Assembly (NCBI GenBank): GCA_034927285.1 | Contig: JAYFQF010000005.1 | Location: forward strand, 49,919 to 113,918 | DNA length: 64,000 bases | From: JAYFQF01 sp034927285 | GTDB taxonomy: Bacteria; Bacillota; Peptococcia; DRI-13; UBA5745 | Direction of reading: 5' to 3' | Shown: in pieces, positions 51,707 to 61,537 of the stretch | Numbering within the stretch: the first letter of the stretch is position 1 | How the letters are laid out: each line of letters begins with the position of its first letter | Notes under the pieces: generated by a model | Databases searched by the model: none | Seen by the model: the letters and a program-made list of their open reading frames with translations, nothing else | What the model was told of the DNA's origin: nothing | Position numbers and translations under genes: made by a program

Positions 51707-52300
51707 CTAGTGAAATCCGCAGGAATGCTCAGGATCCACCAATTCCCTGTACTTATCCACCACCAGCTTGACGTCTTCCCAGACCGGGGCCTTCAAGCCG
51801 GGATTTCTTAACAGTGCCGCCGGATGATAGGTGGGCATCAGCAGCCTGCCCTGCCATTGAATCCATTGGCCCCGGCTGGCGCTGATTTTGGCTTTAGGAT
51901 CAACCAAGCCCTGCAGCGCCGTAGCCCCCAGCAAAAGAATGATCCTGGGATCCGCCAGCTGAATCTGCTCCAGCAGATAGGGCAGGCAAGCCTCCCGTTC
52001 CTCCGGCAGCGGCACCCGATTCTGGGGCGGCCGGCATTTTACAATATTCGCAACATAGGTATTGGTCTGCCGGCTGAAGCCGCCGGATTCCAGAATCAGA
52101 TCCAGAAGCTTGCCTGCCCGCCCCACAAAAGGGCGGCCCAGCCGGTCCTCATCCTGGCCCGGGCCTTCGCCGATGACCATTAAGCCTTTATTGGGAATCC
52201 CTTCGCCAAAAACAACTTTCAGGCAGCCCTGCCGCAGGGCGCATTTATGGCAGGCCTCGGCCTGCCGGCGAAGCTCTTCTAAATTCTCTGCCGCATTCAT
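51707..52300 (-). CDS. type 4 uracil-DNA glycosylase
   Basis: Removes uracil from DNA; 197 residues with a [4Fe-4S] cluster. Cluster cysteines are CHKCALRQGC at 17-26 plus NIVKCRPPQNR and CLPYLLEQI later. Active-site motif GEGPGQDEDRLGRPFVG (about 43-59) and the C-terminal TYHPAALLRNPG motif are intact. An uncommon near-perfect Noc-binding palindrome lies 10 bp before its start. RBS GAGGAAG. Confidence 0.94.
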   Translation of the reverse strand: MNAAENLEELRRQAEACHKCALRQGCLKVVFGEGIPNKGLMVIGEGPGQDEDRLGRPFVGRAGKLLDLILESGGFSRQTNTYVANIVKCRPPQNRVPLPEEREACLPYLLEQIQLADPRIILLLGATALQGLVDPKAKISASRGQWIQWQGRLLMPTYHPAALLRNPGLKAPVWEDVKLVVDKYRELVDPEHSCGFH

Positions 52301-52310
52301 TCTGCTTCCT

Positions 52311-52326
52311 CATTTCCCGGGAAATA
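52311..52326. promoter_or_regulatory. Noc-binding site
   Basis: CATTTCCCGGGAAATA agrees with the B. subtilis NBS consensus TATTTCCCGGGAAATA at 15 of 16 positions, with a complete 14-bp palindrome ATTTCCCGGGAAAT. The window also encodes Noc. Confidence 0.8.
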
Positions 52327-52373
52327 GATTACGGGCCTGTCCATACAGGCCGGCTCCCTGCTCTTATCTTGGG

Positions 52374-52507
52374 TTATGACGTAATTCGCTGCGTTCATTA
52401 TATCATGAATTCTGATTGGAACGCGGCCCGCTCTTTACTTCCTGCCAGTCGCACAGCCCGCCACGGGCGGTGATTTATGATGTAATTCGCTGCGTTCATT
52501 ATATCAT
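52374..52507. repeat. dispersed intergenic repeat, copy B, with 33-bp direct repeat
   Basis: The 33-bp segments at 52374-52406 and 52475-52507 are identical except for one base (GACGTAAT versus GATGTAAT) and are spaced by 101 bp. The unit between them includes GAATTCTGAT, GAACGCGGCCCG, CTGCCAGTCGCACAG and GCCCGCCACGGGCGG. The copies at 29045-29160 and 6001-6090 share the same blocks. Confidence 0.85.
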
Positions 52508-52528
52508 AACTTGACGCTTCAGGTACAG

Positions 52529-52564
52529 AAAAGCCACAGGATGCGTAAATATCCTGTGGCTTTT
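52529..52564 (-). terminator. terminator after bactofilin gene
   Basis: AAAAGCCACAGGAT / ATCCTGTGGCTTTT perfect 14-bp stem; the minus strand ends with CTTTT. Bidirectional in form. Confidence 0.85.
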
Positions 52565-52609
52565 ATTCCTTATCTCTGTTCTTCTTTGGCTTAACGGCGC
52601 GGGGCCTCT

Positions 52610-52999
52610 TCAGACCACGAGCTTAACCTCTTCTTTTTTCAGGGTATTTAATGTACGGCAACTGCCTACCAGTTCGGAGCCCGGCTCTGTAATCAGGTTG
52701 GACATGGTGGAATTCCCGATCAGCTTCGCCGTCCGGCTCAGCTCGATACGGCCCTCGGCCATGACGTCGCCTTTCAGATACCCGCAATGATAGAGGTTTC
52801 TGGCTGTAACATTTCCGGTGCAGGAAGCGCCTTCCCCGATATAAACATCCCCCGGCGTTACGATGTCGCCGATCAGCTCACCGTCGATGCGTACGCTGTT
52901 GGGCGCTTTCAGGTTTCCTTCGAAATGGCTCTCCGGGCCCAGAATCGTCCCTACCTTATCCAGCTCGGCAGTCTGTTTTTGGTTGGGATTATTCGCCAT
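52610..52999 (-). CDS. bactofilin family protein
   Basis: Polymer-forming cytoskeletal protein of 129 residues. The central beta-helical domain has the bactofilin pattern GTILGPESHFEGNLKAPNSV followed by RIDGELIGDIVTPGDVYIGE and GDVMAEGRIELSRTAKLIGN. It overlaps the M23 endopeptidase gene by 11 bp. Bactofilins often scaffold M23 peptidases in cell-shape control, and this pairing repeats that logic. Confidence 0.93.
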   Translation of the reverse strand: MANNPNQKQTAELDKVGTILGPESHFEGNLKAPNSVRIDGELIGDIVTPGDVYIGEGASCTGNVTARNLYHCGYLKGDVMAEGRIELSRTAKLIGNSTMSNLITEPGSELVGSCRTLNTLKKEEVKLVV

Positions 53000-54071
53000 C
53001 CGTCGTCTCCTCCGCTTTCAGCACTTTCAAGGGGTCAATCCACTTGCCGTCCAACTGAATGCCGTAGTGCAGATGCGGGCCGGTAGTACGTCCGGTGGCG
53101 CCGCATTTGGCGATGGTATCTCCCTTGACCAGCTGCTGGCCCTCTTTCACCAAAATCTCACTGCAATGGGCATAGATACTGACATACCCATAACCATGAC
53201 TGACCATGACCAGATTTCCCCAGCCGGATTTATAACCGGCGAATGTAACGATACCGGTGCCGGCCACCCGCATCTCGGTGCCGGTTTTATTGGCAATATC
53301 CAAACCGTTATGGAACTCGGTGCCGGAGCCGAAGGGGTTTTTCCGATAGCCGAACTTGGAGGAAATCTTTCCTTTCATGGGCCAGAGATCCGGAACGGCC
53401 TCGTTAAAGGCCAGCTGCTTATCCACTTCGCTCATCAGAGCCTGCATGGACTGGGCCTGCTGGGAGATCTTCTGATCCATCTCCTGGAGTTCCTGTTTTA
53501 AGTCCTCCAGGCTGTCCATTTCCATGCCGCTGTCGTTGCCGGTGTAATCGCTGTAGTCGATTAAGCTTCCCAAACTGCGGGAAACGGTGAGGCCGGCTAC
53601 CGCCTTATCCCCATCTTCATTCACCGGATCGGCTTCATTTCCTAACTCGATTTCCTGTTCCTGTTCCAGGCCCACTTTGGCCCGGACCTCAGTTTTCATC
53701 TCTTCCAGGTCCGCCATCTTACTCAGCATGGAGCCGGCCATGTATTGCAGGTCTTCAAGCTCCGCAGCCTGGGTAGCGTTGGTTTCGGACAACCGCTGAT
53801 TTTCTGCCACAAGGTTTGTCAGAGTGATACGGTTTACTGCATAGTCCTGGACGAAGAAAGCGCCGGTAGCGCCCAGCCCGACCAAAGAGAAACAGAATAA
53901 AGCGAGCCCTGTTCTGAAACCTTTGGCCGACATCCGAACGTCCCGTATGGGTTTTCCCGGACCCCGCATCATCATAAAGGTGATTTTTTCGTTTCTTTTT
54001 TCTTTAACCTCAGCGACAGAAGACGTCTTCTTTTTTGTAAAAATACTCAAGATTTCATCCTCCATATCCAT
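52989..54071 (-). CDS. membrane-anchored M23 (LytM) endopeptidase
   Basis: A 360-residue envelope protein. A short cytoplasmic N terminus, one membrane segment (GLALFCFSLVGLGATGAFFV, about 52-71), a coiled coil of about 80-115 and 165-200, and a C-terminal LytM domain. Catalytic zinc ligands are intact: GTEFHNGLDIANKTG (H and D) and TTGPHLHYGIQ (HxH). Expected to cut peptidoglycan cross-links. The coding overlap with bactofilin suggests they act together. The ATG at 54071 has a modest AGGG site. Confidence 0.93.
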   Translation of the reverse strand: MDMEDEILSIFTKKKTSSVAEVKEKRNEKITFMMMRGPGKPIRDVRMSAKGFRTGLALFCFSLVGLGATGAFFVQDYAVNRITLTNLVAENQRLSETNATQAAELEDLQYMAGSMLSKMADLEEMKTEVRAKVGLEQEQEIELGNEADPVNEDGDKAVAGLTVSRSLGSLIDYSDYTGNDSGMEMDSLEDLKQELQEMDQKISQQAQSMQALMSEVDKQLAFNEAVPDLWPMKGKISSKFGYRKNPFGSGTEFHNGLDIANKTGTEMRVAGTGIVTFAGYKSGWGNLVMVSHGYGYVSIYAHCSEILVKEGQQLVKGDTIAKCGATGRTTGPHLHYGIQLDGKWIDPLKVLKAEETTDGE

Positions 54072-54196
54072 GTTTTAAGCCCTGGGCTTAAGCTTCTTTT
54101 ATGAGAGAGAAAAACGAGCGACCTCCATGGAGCATATCTTGGGCGGCCACCCGGCTTGTACACATTTTGCTAATGTTTTGTTCATATTTTGTTAAC

Positions 54197-54225
54197 ATTA
54201 TAGCCCTAAATTGGTAAAAGCGCAA
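54197..54225 (-). promoter_or_regulatory. promoter of the M23-bactofilin operon
   Basis: Minus strand TTGCGC (54220-54225), 17-bp spacer, TATAAT (54197-54202). The rest of 54072-54367 shows nothing else clear. Confidence 0.7.
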
Positions 54226-54367
54226 GTAAAAAATGTCTATCCATATTTTTCATCTGTCCGAACCACGGGCAAATTAAGAGCTGTTCTTATCTATGCCAGG
54301 AATAATCAGGAATTATTCCCGAATGCTTATTGGAAATCCGCTGCCGGAATCAGGAACCTTTCCCAGC

Positions 54368-54640
54368 TTACATCAAGGCCATAAACCGGAGCACCGCCCC
54401 GATGATCACCGCGTCCAAAATCAGGTCCACATAGAGATTTTTCTTGCCCAAAGGCCAGTTTGTGATCATGTACGCCGCCGACATTCCTACGGTTACGGCC
54501 CCCAGAATCACTAAAGCCAGATAGCGCTGGGACTGCTCCCGCAGCACCAGCCCATGCAGCAGCGCGGTGACCACAAAGGAAAATACCACAATTTTATTTC
54601 TTAGGGAATCGGAAACCCGAAATTTTTCTTTTCCCGCCAT
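54368..54640 (-). CDS. small membrane protein, unknown
   Basis: A 90-residue protein with three hydrophobic stretches (about 16-33, 41-59, 70-88). I recognise no family. The ATG at 54640 has GGAGAAGG nearby; an upstream in-frame start is less well placed. It follows the DUF554 gene by 57 bp on the same strand and is probably in one operon with it. Confidence 0.6.
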   Translation of the reverse strand: MAGKEKFRVSDSLRNKIVVFSFVVTALLHGLVLREQSQRYLALVILGAVTVGMSAAYMITNWPLGKKNLYVDLILDAVIIGAVLRFMALM

Positions 54641-54697
54641 TAGCCTTCTCCTTTTCCCGCCTTTTTCATCAAATTCTGACAACGGCTTGATCCCCGC

Positions 54698-55375
54698 CTA
54701 AACCCAGACCCCGGCCAGAATCACGGCCAGCAAAAGGGCAGGCAGCATATTGGCCGCCTTGAATTCTTTGATTTCCAGCATATTCAGCCCCATAGCCAGA
54801 ATCAGCAGTCCGCCGGTGGCCGTCATCTCCGCCACCATGACCTCGGTCATGTATTTTTCCGCCAGCCCTGCCCCCAGAACAAAAATCCCCTGATACAGTC
54901 CGGTGGTCACAGCCGAGCCGATAACTCCGATGCCCATGGTAGCGGTCAGCACCATGGCAAAAATGCCGTCCAGCACCGCCTTGGTGATCAGAATGCTGTG
55001 GTCCCCCGCCAGCCCGCTCCGGATACCTCCCATGATGCTCATGGGGCCCGTGCAAAACAAAAGCGTGGCATAAATGAAGGCCTGGCTTAAGCCGCCTCCC
55101 CCTTTGCTCAGGCGGCCCTCCACTTTCTGCCCAAGCCGCTCCATGGCGGAATTGATATCCAGCATTTCCCCCAGAAGGCTGCCCAGGGTAAGACTTAGCA
55201 GCACCAAAACACAGTTATTCATCTTCAGGCCCATCTGCAGCCCTAAAAACAGCAGGACCAGGCCGCCGGCCTTCAGACAGGCCTGCCGGTACTTTTCCTG
55301 CAGTCTGCTGCCGAAAAACAGACCCAGCAGGCTGCCGCCGGCAATGGCGGCCATATTTATCAGATTACCAAGCAT
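54698..55375 (-). CDS. DUF554 family membrane protein
   Basis: A 225-residue membrane protein with seven hydrophobic segments. Family signs are MLGNLINMAAIAGGSLLGLF at the start, SQAFIYATLLFCTGPMSIMG in the middle and ATGGLLILAMGLNMLEIKEF near the end. Possibly a transporter; its function is unknown. The ATG at 55375 is preferred since the upstream in-frame part is charged and not membrane-like. Confidence 0.85.
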   Translation of the reverse strand: MLGNLINMAAIAGGSLLGLFFGSRLQEKYRQACLKAGGLVLLFLGLQMGLKMNNCVLVLLSLTLGSLLGEMLDINSAMERLGQKVEGRLSKGGGGLSQAFIYATLLFCTGPMSIMGGIRSGLAGDHSILITKAVLDGIFAMVLTATMGIGVIGSAVTTGLYQGIFVLGAGLAEKYMTEVMVAEMTATGGLLILAMGLNMLEIKEFKAANMLPALLLAVILAGVWV

Positions 55376-55605
55376 GCGGATTTCTTCTTTCTTTATCCGG
55401 CAGGTCTCCCGCCAGGGCTTTTGCCCCCGGGCCTGCCGGACTATTTTCATTCTCCGGAACCCTGCCGAAGCTTACGCCAGGGCCTTCCCCGGTTTTTGGG
55501 AACGGCGGGGCACGGCAGGCAACGGCAGGACAATTTTAACACAAAACCCCCTTATTCGGCAATCCGGGATAAAAAATGAGGGGAAAAATTCTTTTTCGGT
55601 AAGAC

Positions 55606-55702
55606 AAAAACGTCCCTCCAAAATGAACTGCACCCCTATCGTTATTCAGTATATCAACCGTCTAACAATTGGGGTGCAGTTCAAAACGGAAGGACGTTTT
55701 TT
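55606..55702. mobile_element. IS3-type end pair forming a long hairpin (solo-end or MITE-like relic)
   Basis: Perfect 13-bp inverted repeats TGAACTGCACCCC (55624-55636) and GGGGTGCAGTTCA (55671-55683) enclose only 34 bp. Outer arms AAAAACGTCC (55606-55615) / GGACGTTTTT (55692-55701) extend the hairpin. The inner TCTAACAATTGGGGTGCAGT recalls IS3-family ends. With a T run on the right and A run on the left it may also work as terminator for hydA. Confidence 0.6.
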
Positions 55703-55728
55703 TATGTTTTCTTTATTTGGATGTATGC

Positions 55729-57504
55729 TTAGCTTTTTTGTTCGGGAACCGGCACGCGGTACTTGGGGCGGGCCGTGTAATGAGTGTGCAGCAGATGATG
55801 GGATCTCTCTCCCAGCGGTTTGCCCAGATATTTCTCATAAACTTCTTTAATGGCAGGATTTTCATGAGACTTCCTGAGGGTCTTGCCCCTGTCTTCGGCA
55901 TAAATCGCTTTCAGCCGGAGCACCTGATAATCCTCGTCCAAAGCGATCCGCTGGCTGCTGGTGACCAAAGGCTGTCCGCCCCCGCCGACGCAGCCGCCGG
56001 GGCAGGCCATCACTTCCACAAAATGATAGTCCTTTCTGCCTTCCTTGATCATATCCAGAAGCTTGGCGGCGTTGGACAGGCCGTGGGCCACCGCCACCCG
56101 GACTTCGCCGTAGCCGGGGACCTCAACGGCGGCTTCCTTGACGCCCTCCATGCCGCGGATAGGCTCAAATTCCAGGTTTTCCAGGGTCTTGCCGCTGACC
56201 AGCTCGTAAACGGTCCGCAAGGCCGCTTCCATCACGCCGCCGGTGGCGCCGAAAATGACCGCCGCGCCGGTGGACTGGCCCATGGGGGCATCGTAATCCT
56301 CATCCGGCAGGTTTACAAAATCAATCCCGGCTTCCTTGATCATCCTGGCCAGTTCTCTGGTGGTCAGAACAGCGTCCACATCCGGCACACCCTTTTGGCT
56401 CAGCTCGGGCCTGGCGCACTCGAATTTCTTTGCGGTGCAGGGCATAACGGATACGGAATAGACTTTGGCCGGGTCAATGCCGGCAGTCTCCGGATAATAG
56501 GTCTTGGCCAGGGCGCCGAACATTCCCTGGGGGGACTTGGCGGTGGAGAGGTTATCCAGGAACTCGGGGTAGTAGTGCTCGCAGAATTTGATCCAGCCGG
56601 GGCTGCAGGAGGTGATCACCGGCAGCTTGCCGCCGTTGACCAGCCGGTCAATGACCTCGTTGCCCTCTTCCATAATGGTCAGATCGGCGGTGAAGTCGGT
56701 GTCAAAAACCTTATCAAACCCCAGACGGCGTAATGCCGCTACCATTTTGCCGGTAACCGGGGTGCCCATGGGCAGGCCGAATTCCTCGCCCAAAGCGGCT
56801 CTGACGGCGGGAGCCGTCTGTACGATCACATGTTTTTCGCTGTCGGCCAGGGCCCGCCAGACCCGTTTGGTATGGTCGGTCTCTTTCAGGGCTCCGACGG
56901 GACAGACGTTAATACACTGTCCGCAGTTTACGCAGGCCACTTCACCCAGGCCCCGGTCAAAGGCCGGGCCCACCTTGGATTCAAAGCCGCGATTAATCAG
57001 GCCCAGGGCACCTACTCTCTGCACCTCGTTACAAACGGCTACGCAGCGGCGGCAAAGCACGCATTTATTGGCGTCCCGCACGATGGAAGGAGAAGACAGA
57101 TCCAGGTCGTAGGTTTTCCGCTCGCCCTTAAAGGAAACCTCCTCGATGCCCAGCTCTTTGGCCAGGGCCTGCAGCTCGCAGTTGGTGTTCCGGGAACAGG
57201 TCAGGCATTCCTGGGGATGATTGGACAGCAAAAGCTCCACAACCGCCTTTCTGGCCTGTAAAACCTTAGGAGTATGGGTGTGGACTTTCAGCCCCTCGGA
57301 AACAGGATATACGCAGGATGCCTGCAGACCCCTGGCCCGTTCGATTTCCACCAGGCAGACCCGGCAGGCGCCGATTTGGTTAATATCTTTTAAGTAGCAC
57401 AGGGTGGGGATTTTGATCCCGGCTTTCTGGGCCGCTTTCAGAACGGTATAGTCAGACGGTACCTTTATTTCTGTATCATCTATATAAACCGTTACCATTT
57501 CCAT
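55729..57504 (-). CDS. hydA: [FeFe] hydrogenase catalytic subunit, NADH/ferredoxin-linked trimeric type
   Basis: H2-evolving or H2-oxidising subunit, 591 residues. N-terminal [2Fe-2S] domain (LCYLKDINQIGACRVCLVEIE), His-Cys3 [4Fe-4S] region (HPQECLTCSRNTNCEL), two [4Fe-4S] motifs (CVLCRRCVAVCNEVQ and CVNCGQCINVCPVGAL), then the H-cluster domain with TSCSPGWIKFCEHYYPE, MPCTAKKFECARPE and MACPGGCVGGGGQP, followed by the small-subunit tail. All cluster cysteines are present. Start 57504 is eight bases after GGAG. It is the last gene of the hydrogenase operon, and with HydB and HydC forms a bifurcating-type complex. Confidence 0.96.
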   Translation of the reverse strand: MEMVTVYIDDTEIKVPSDYTVLKAAQKAGIKIPTLCYLKDINQIGACRVCLVEIERARGLQASCVYPVSEGLKVHTHTPKVLQARKAVVELLLSNHPQECLTCSRNTNCELQALAKELGIEEVSFKGERKTYDLDLSSPSIVRDANKCVLCRRCVAVCNEVQRVGALGLINRGFESKVGPAFDRGLGEVACVNCGQCINVCPVGALKETDHTKRVWRALADSEKHVIVQTAPAVRAALGEEFGLPMGTPVTGKMVAALRRLGFDKVFDTDFTADLTIMEEGNEVIDRLVNGGKLPVITSCSPGWIKFCEHYYPEFLDNLSTAKSPQGMFGALAKTYYPETAGIDPAKVYSVSVMPCTAKKFECARPELSQKGVPDVDAVLTTRELARMIKEAGIDFVNLPDEDYDAPMGQSTGAAVIFGATGGVMEAALRTVYELVSGKTLENLEFEPIRGMEGVKEAAVEVPGYGEVRVAVAHGLSNAAKLLDMIKEGRKDYHFVEVMACPGGCVGGGGQPLVTSSQRIALDEDYQVLRLKAIYAEDRGKTLRKSHENPAIKEVYEKYLGKPLGERSHHLLHTHYTARPKYRVPVPEQKS

Positions 57505-57533
57505 GTTATTCACTCCTTTTCTAGGCGATCGCC

Positions 57534-59327
<1,794 letters not shown>

Positions 59328-59362
59328 GGCCTATATTCCTCCTATTCCTCGTCGTTTCCGGG

Positions 59363-59728
59363 CTATTTCTCTACATTTAACAGCCAGTCTTCCACCGGCT
59401 GGTTATTCACGATATGGCGGACCACAATCGTCTTTGCCATCTCAGGGGTTACTTTCTTATAAATGAAGGGCTTCTTGCCGGGAATGGTTACGGTAATCAG
59501 AGGCTCATGAATGCACATGCCGGGACAGCCGCTTTGGACAACATGGATATTTTCAAGCTGGCGAAGGCGGATTTCCTCCAGGATAGCGGTAAGGACCTCC
59601 CTGGCGCCGGCCGCGATGCCGCAGGTGCCCATATGGACGTTGATCTCAGGTACCATCTTCTCATTGCGACTGACCACGTCGCCAATGTTCTTGGCTTTGA
59701 TCGCTCTTAATTCTTCAATGCTTTTCAT
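59363..59728 (-). CDS. (2Fe-2S) ferredoxin-domain protein of the hydrogenase operon
   Basis: A 121-residue thioredoxin-like [2Fe-2S] protein. Ligand pattern MGTCGIAAGAREVL and VVQSGCPGMCIHEPLITVTI with cysteines at the family positions. It is related to the N-terminal domain of HydB and to NuoE, and is often seen between HydC and HydB genes. Probably an electron shuttle or assembly partner; role uncertain. RBS GAAAGGAG. Confidence 0.88.
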   Translation of the reverse strand: MKSIEELRAIKAKNIGDVVSRNEKMVPEINVHMGTCGIAAGAREVLTAILEEIRLRQLENIHVVQSGCPGMCIHEPLITVTIPGKKPFIYKKVTPEMAKTIVVRHIVNNQPVEDWLLNVEK

Positions 59729-59754
59729 GCCAATCTCCTTTCTGTCGCGGTCGT

Positions 59755-60240
59755 CTATTCAAATTGGGAAATGATGCCGGCCACATCGTCTGTGGTCAGG
59801 CGGCCAAAGACCTTGCCGTTTACCGTTAAAACCGGCGCCAGCCCGCAGGCGCCCAGGCAGCGGCAGGCTTCCAGGGTAAAACGGCCGTCCTGGGTGGTTT
59901 CGCCCATTTTGATGTTAAGCTGCTTTTCAAATTCGGACATAATATCACGGGAACCTTTGACATAGCAGGCAGTGCCCAGACAAACACTGATCTTGTATTT
60001 GCCGATAGGCTCCGTGCTGAACAGTGAGTAAAATGTAACCACCCCGTAGACCTTGCTCAACGGGATATCCAGAGCTTCCGCCACATAGGCCTGCACATCC
60101 TCAGGTAAATACCCCAGGGCCTTCTGGATCTGCTCGAGATTTTGGATAAGGAAGGACTGATCCCGTCCGTTGGCGTCCAAAATCTGATCGATTTTGATAA
60201 AACGATCATCTTTGACAGCAGAACCGCATTTACAACTCAT
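59755..60240 (-). CDS. hydC: hydrogenase [2Fe-2S] subunit (NuoE-like)
   Basis: A 161-residue thioredoxin-like electron-transfer subunit. The helical N terminus (MSCKCGSAV then SFLIQNLEQIQKALGYLPED) precedes the [2Fe-2S] motif CLGTACYVKGS with later CRCLGACGLAPVLTVNG, four cysteines in all. The extra N-terminal CKC is unusual but common in short Clostridial forms. First gene of the four-gene operon; ATG 60240 follows AAGGGGG. Confidence 0.95.
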   Translation of the reverse strand: MSCKCGSAVKDDRFIKIDQILDANGRDQSFLIQNLEQIQKALGYLPEDVQAYVAEALDIPLSKVYGVVTFYSLFSTEPIGKYKISVCLGTACYVKGSRDIMSEFEKQLNIKMGETTQDGRFTLEACRCLGACGLAPVLTVNGKVFGRLTTDDVAGIISQFE

Positions 60241-60272
60241 TCCGATTTCCCCCTTCAACTGTTTTGTGAAAC

Positions 60273-60300
60273 ATTATACATGAAAAATTCTGCTATGCAA
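60273..60300 (-). promoter_or_regulatory. promoter of the hydrogenase operon
   Basis: Minus strand TTGCAT (60295-60300), 16-bp spacer, TATAAT (60273-60278). TTGTGAA just downstream of the -10 could be half of a Rex-type site, but the other half matches poorly. Confidence 0.65.
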
Positions 60301-60439
60301 TCCCAAAATTGTGATTTTTGACACAAGCTTCAAAATTTTTTTATTTTTTGAGCGTGAGGAACCGGTATATTCCTCTTTTTTCCCCCTTCCTCCACCGGTT
60401 CACGGGCTTGGCGGTCAAGTTGATCACCGATGAACGACT

Positions 60440-61537
60440 TTAATCAATTTGTTTTATTCCGGCAAAAAGATCCAGGATCCGTTCCAGGTCGTCCTGGGTA
60501 TAATAATCAATGATAATTTTTCCGCCTTTGGCGCCGGCGGTGATTTCTACTTTTGTATTAATCTTTTCCCGCAGGACCCGCTGGATTTCTCTTAATTCTA
60601 CCGGCAGAAGCAGTTCTTTCTTTTCCGTGCCTTTGCTCTGTTCCCTGGCCGGGCCAAAAGCCTGCCCTGTTCTTTCTTCCCCGGTTTCCGGAGCAGGAAA
60701 GGTTCCGGAAGCCAGGTTACCGTAACCGGGACTGGCGACGGGCCGTTCCGCTTTTTCCTCTGCCGGTCTGCCCTCTTCGTCCGCCGGCAGTTTCTCGTCA
60801 TCATTGCGGAAAATTCCCTCCAGGCTGCCGGCCTTAAAAAAGTCGGGATCTCCGGCCCGCCGGGCCCAGAGCTCGGCCTCCCTGACCGTAGCCTTCTGCT
60901 CCGCCAGCTGCCGGGCGATTTGTACAGCCTGATCTTCGGAAAGCGTCAGTAAAGGCCGGACATGTCCGACGGTAAGCTGCCCGGCCGCCAAAAGATCCAA
61001 TACGGCTTCCGGCAGATTCAGCAGACGCATGCTGTTGGCAATATAGGGTCTGCTCTTTGACAATCGTTTGGCGATCTGATCCTGGGTCATCTTAAATTCG
61101 TCAGCCAGGCGTTTATACGCTCTGGCTTCTTCCACCGGATTCAGGTCCTGCCGCTGGATATTCTCGATGATGGCAAATTCCATCATTTTTTCATCGGTAA
61201 GATCCCGGACAACGGCCGGTATCGTCTTTAATCCTGCCCGGCCGGCGGCCCGAAGCCGCCGCTCTCCGGCAATCAATTCATAGCCCTCGTCTTTTACCCG
61301 GACCAAAATCGGCTGAAATACACCGTGTTCTTTTATGGATTCCGTCAGTTCCTGCAGCTTTTCCTCATCAAATGCGCGCCGGGGCTGATAGGGGTTAGCG
61401 GTTATCTTCTTTATCTCAATACTGACTTCCCCGCCGTCTTTCGCCGGTTCCTCCTCCATCCTGCCTCCCGACGCCACCTGAGGAATCAGTGCGGACAGGC
61501 CTCGTCCCAGGCCGCCTTTGGTTTTCGATTTATTCAC
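60440..61537 (-). CDS. parB: chromosome-partitioning protein ParB
   Basis: CTP-dependent parS-binding clamp, 365 residues. N-terminal GGLGRGLSALIPQ motif (ParA-activating), CTP-binding region with ELIAGERRLRAAGRAG and ENIQRQDLNPVEEA, HTH MTQDQIAKRLSKSRPYIANSMRLLNLP in which the R-P residues after the second helix match ParB rather than Noc specificity, and a C-terminal dimer domain. A hydrophilic linker of about 80 residues (ADEEGRPAEEKAERPVAS and on) makes it longer than typical 280-residue proteins. GTG 61537 is nine bases after GGAGG. It overlaps parA by 8 bp. Confidence 0.96.
   Translation of the reverse strand: MNKSKTKGGLGRGLSALIPQVASGGRMEEEPAKDGGEVSIEIKKITANPYQPRRAFDEEKLQELTESIKEHGVFQPILVRVKDEGYELIAGERRLRAAGRAGLKTIPAVVRDLTDEKMMEFAIIENIQRQDLNPVEEARAYKRLADEFKMTQDQIAKRLSKSRPYIANSMRLLNLPEAVLDLLAAGQLTVGHVRPLLTLSEDQAVQIARQLAEQKATVREAELWARRAGDPDFFKAGSLEGIFRNDDEKLPADEEGRPAEEKAERPVASPGYGNLASGTFPAPETGEERTGQAFGPAREQSKGTEKKELLLPVELREIQRVLREKINTKVEITAGAKGGKIIIDYYTQDDLERILDLFAGIKQID

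Noticed and set aside
60257..60274. parS-like TGTTTTGTGAAACA near hydC
   Set aside because: Only the right half matches parS; the centre lacks CACGTG and the spacing is short by two bases.
60266..60285. Rex operator at the hydrogenase promoter
   Set aside because: TTGTGAA fits one half, but the expected TTCACAA partner matches at only about four of seven positions.
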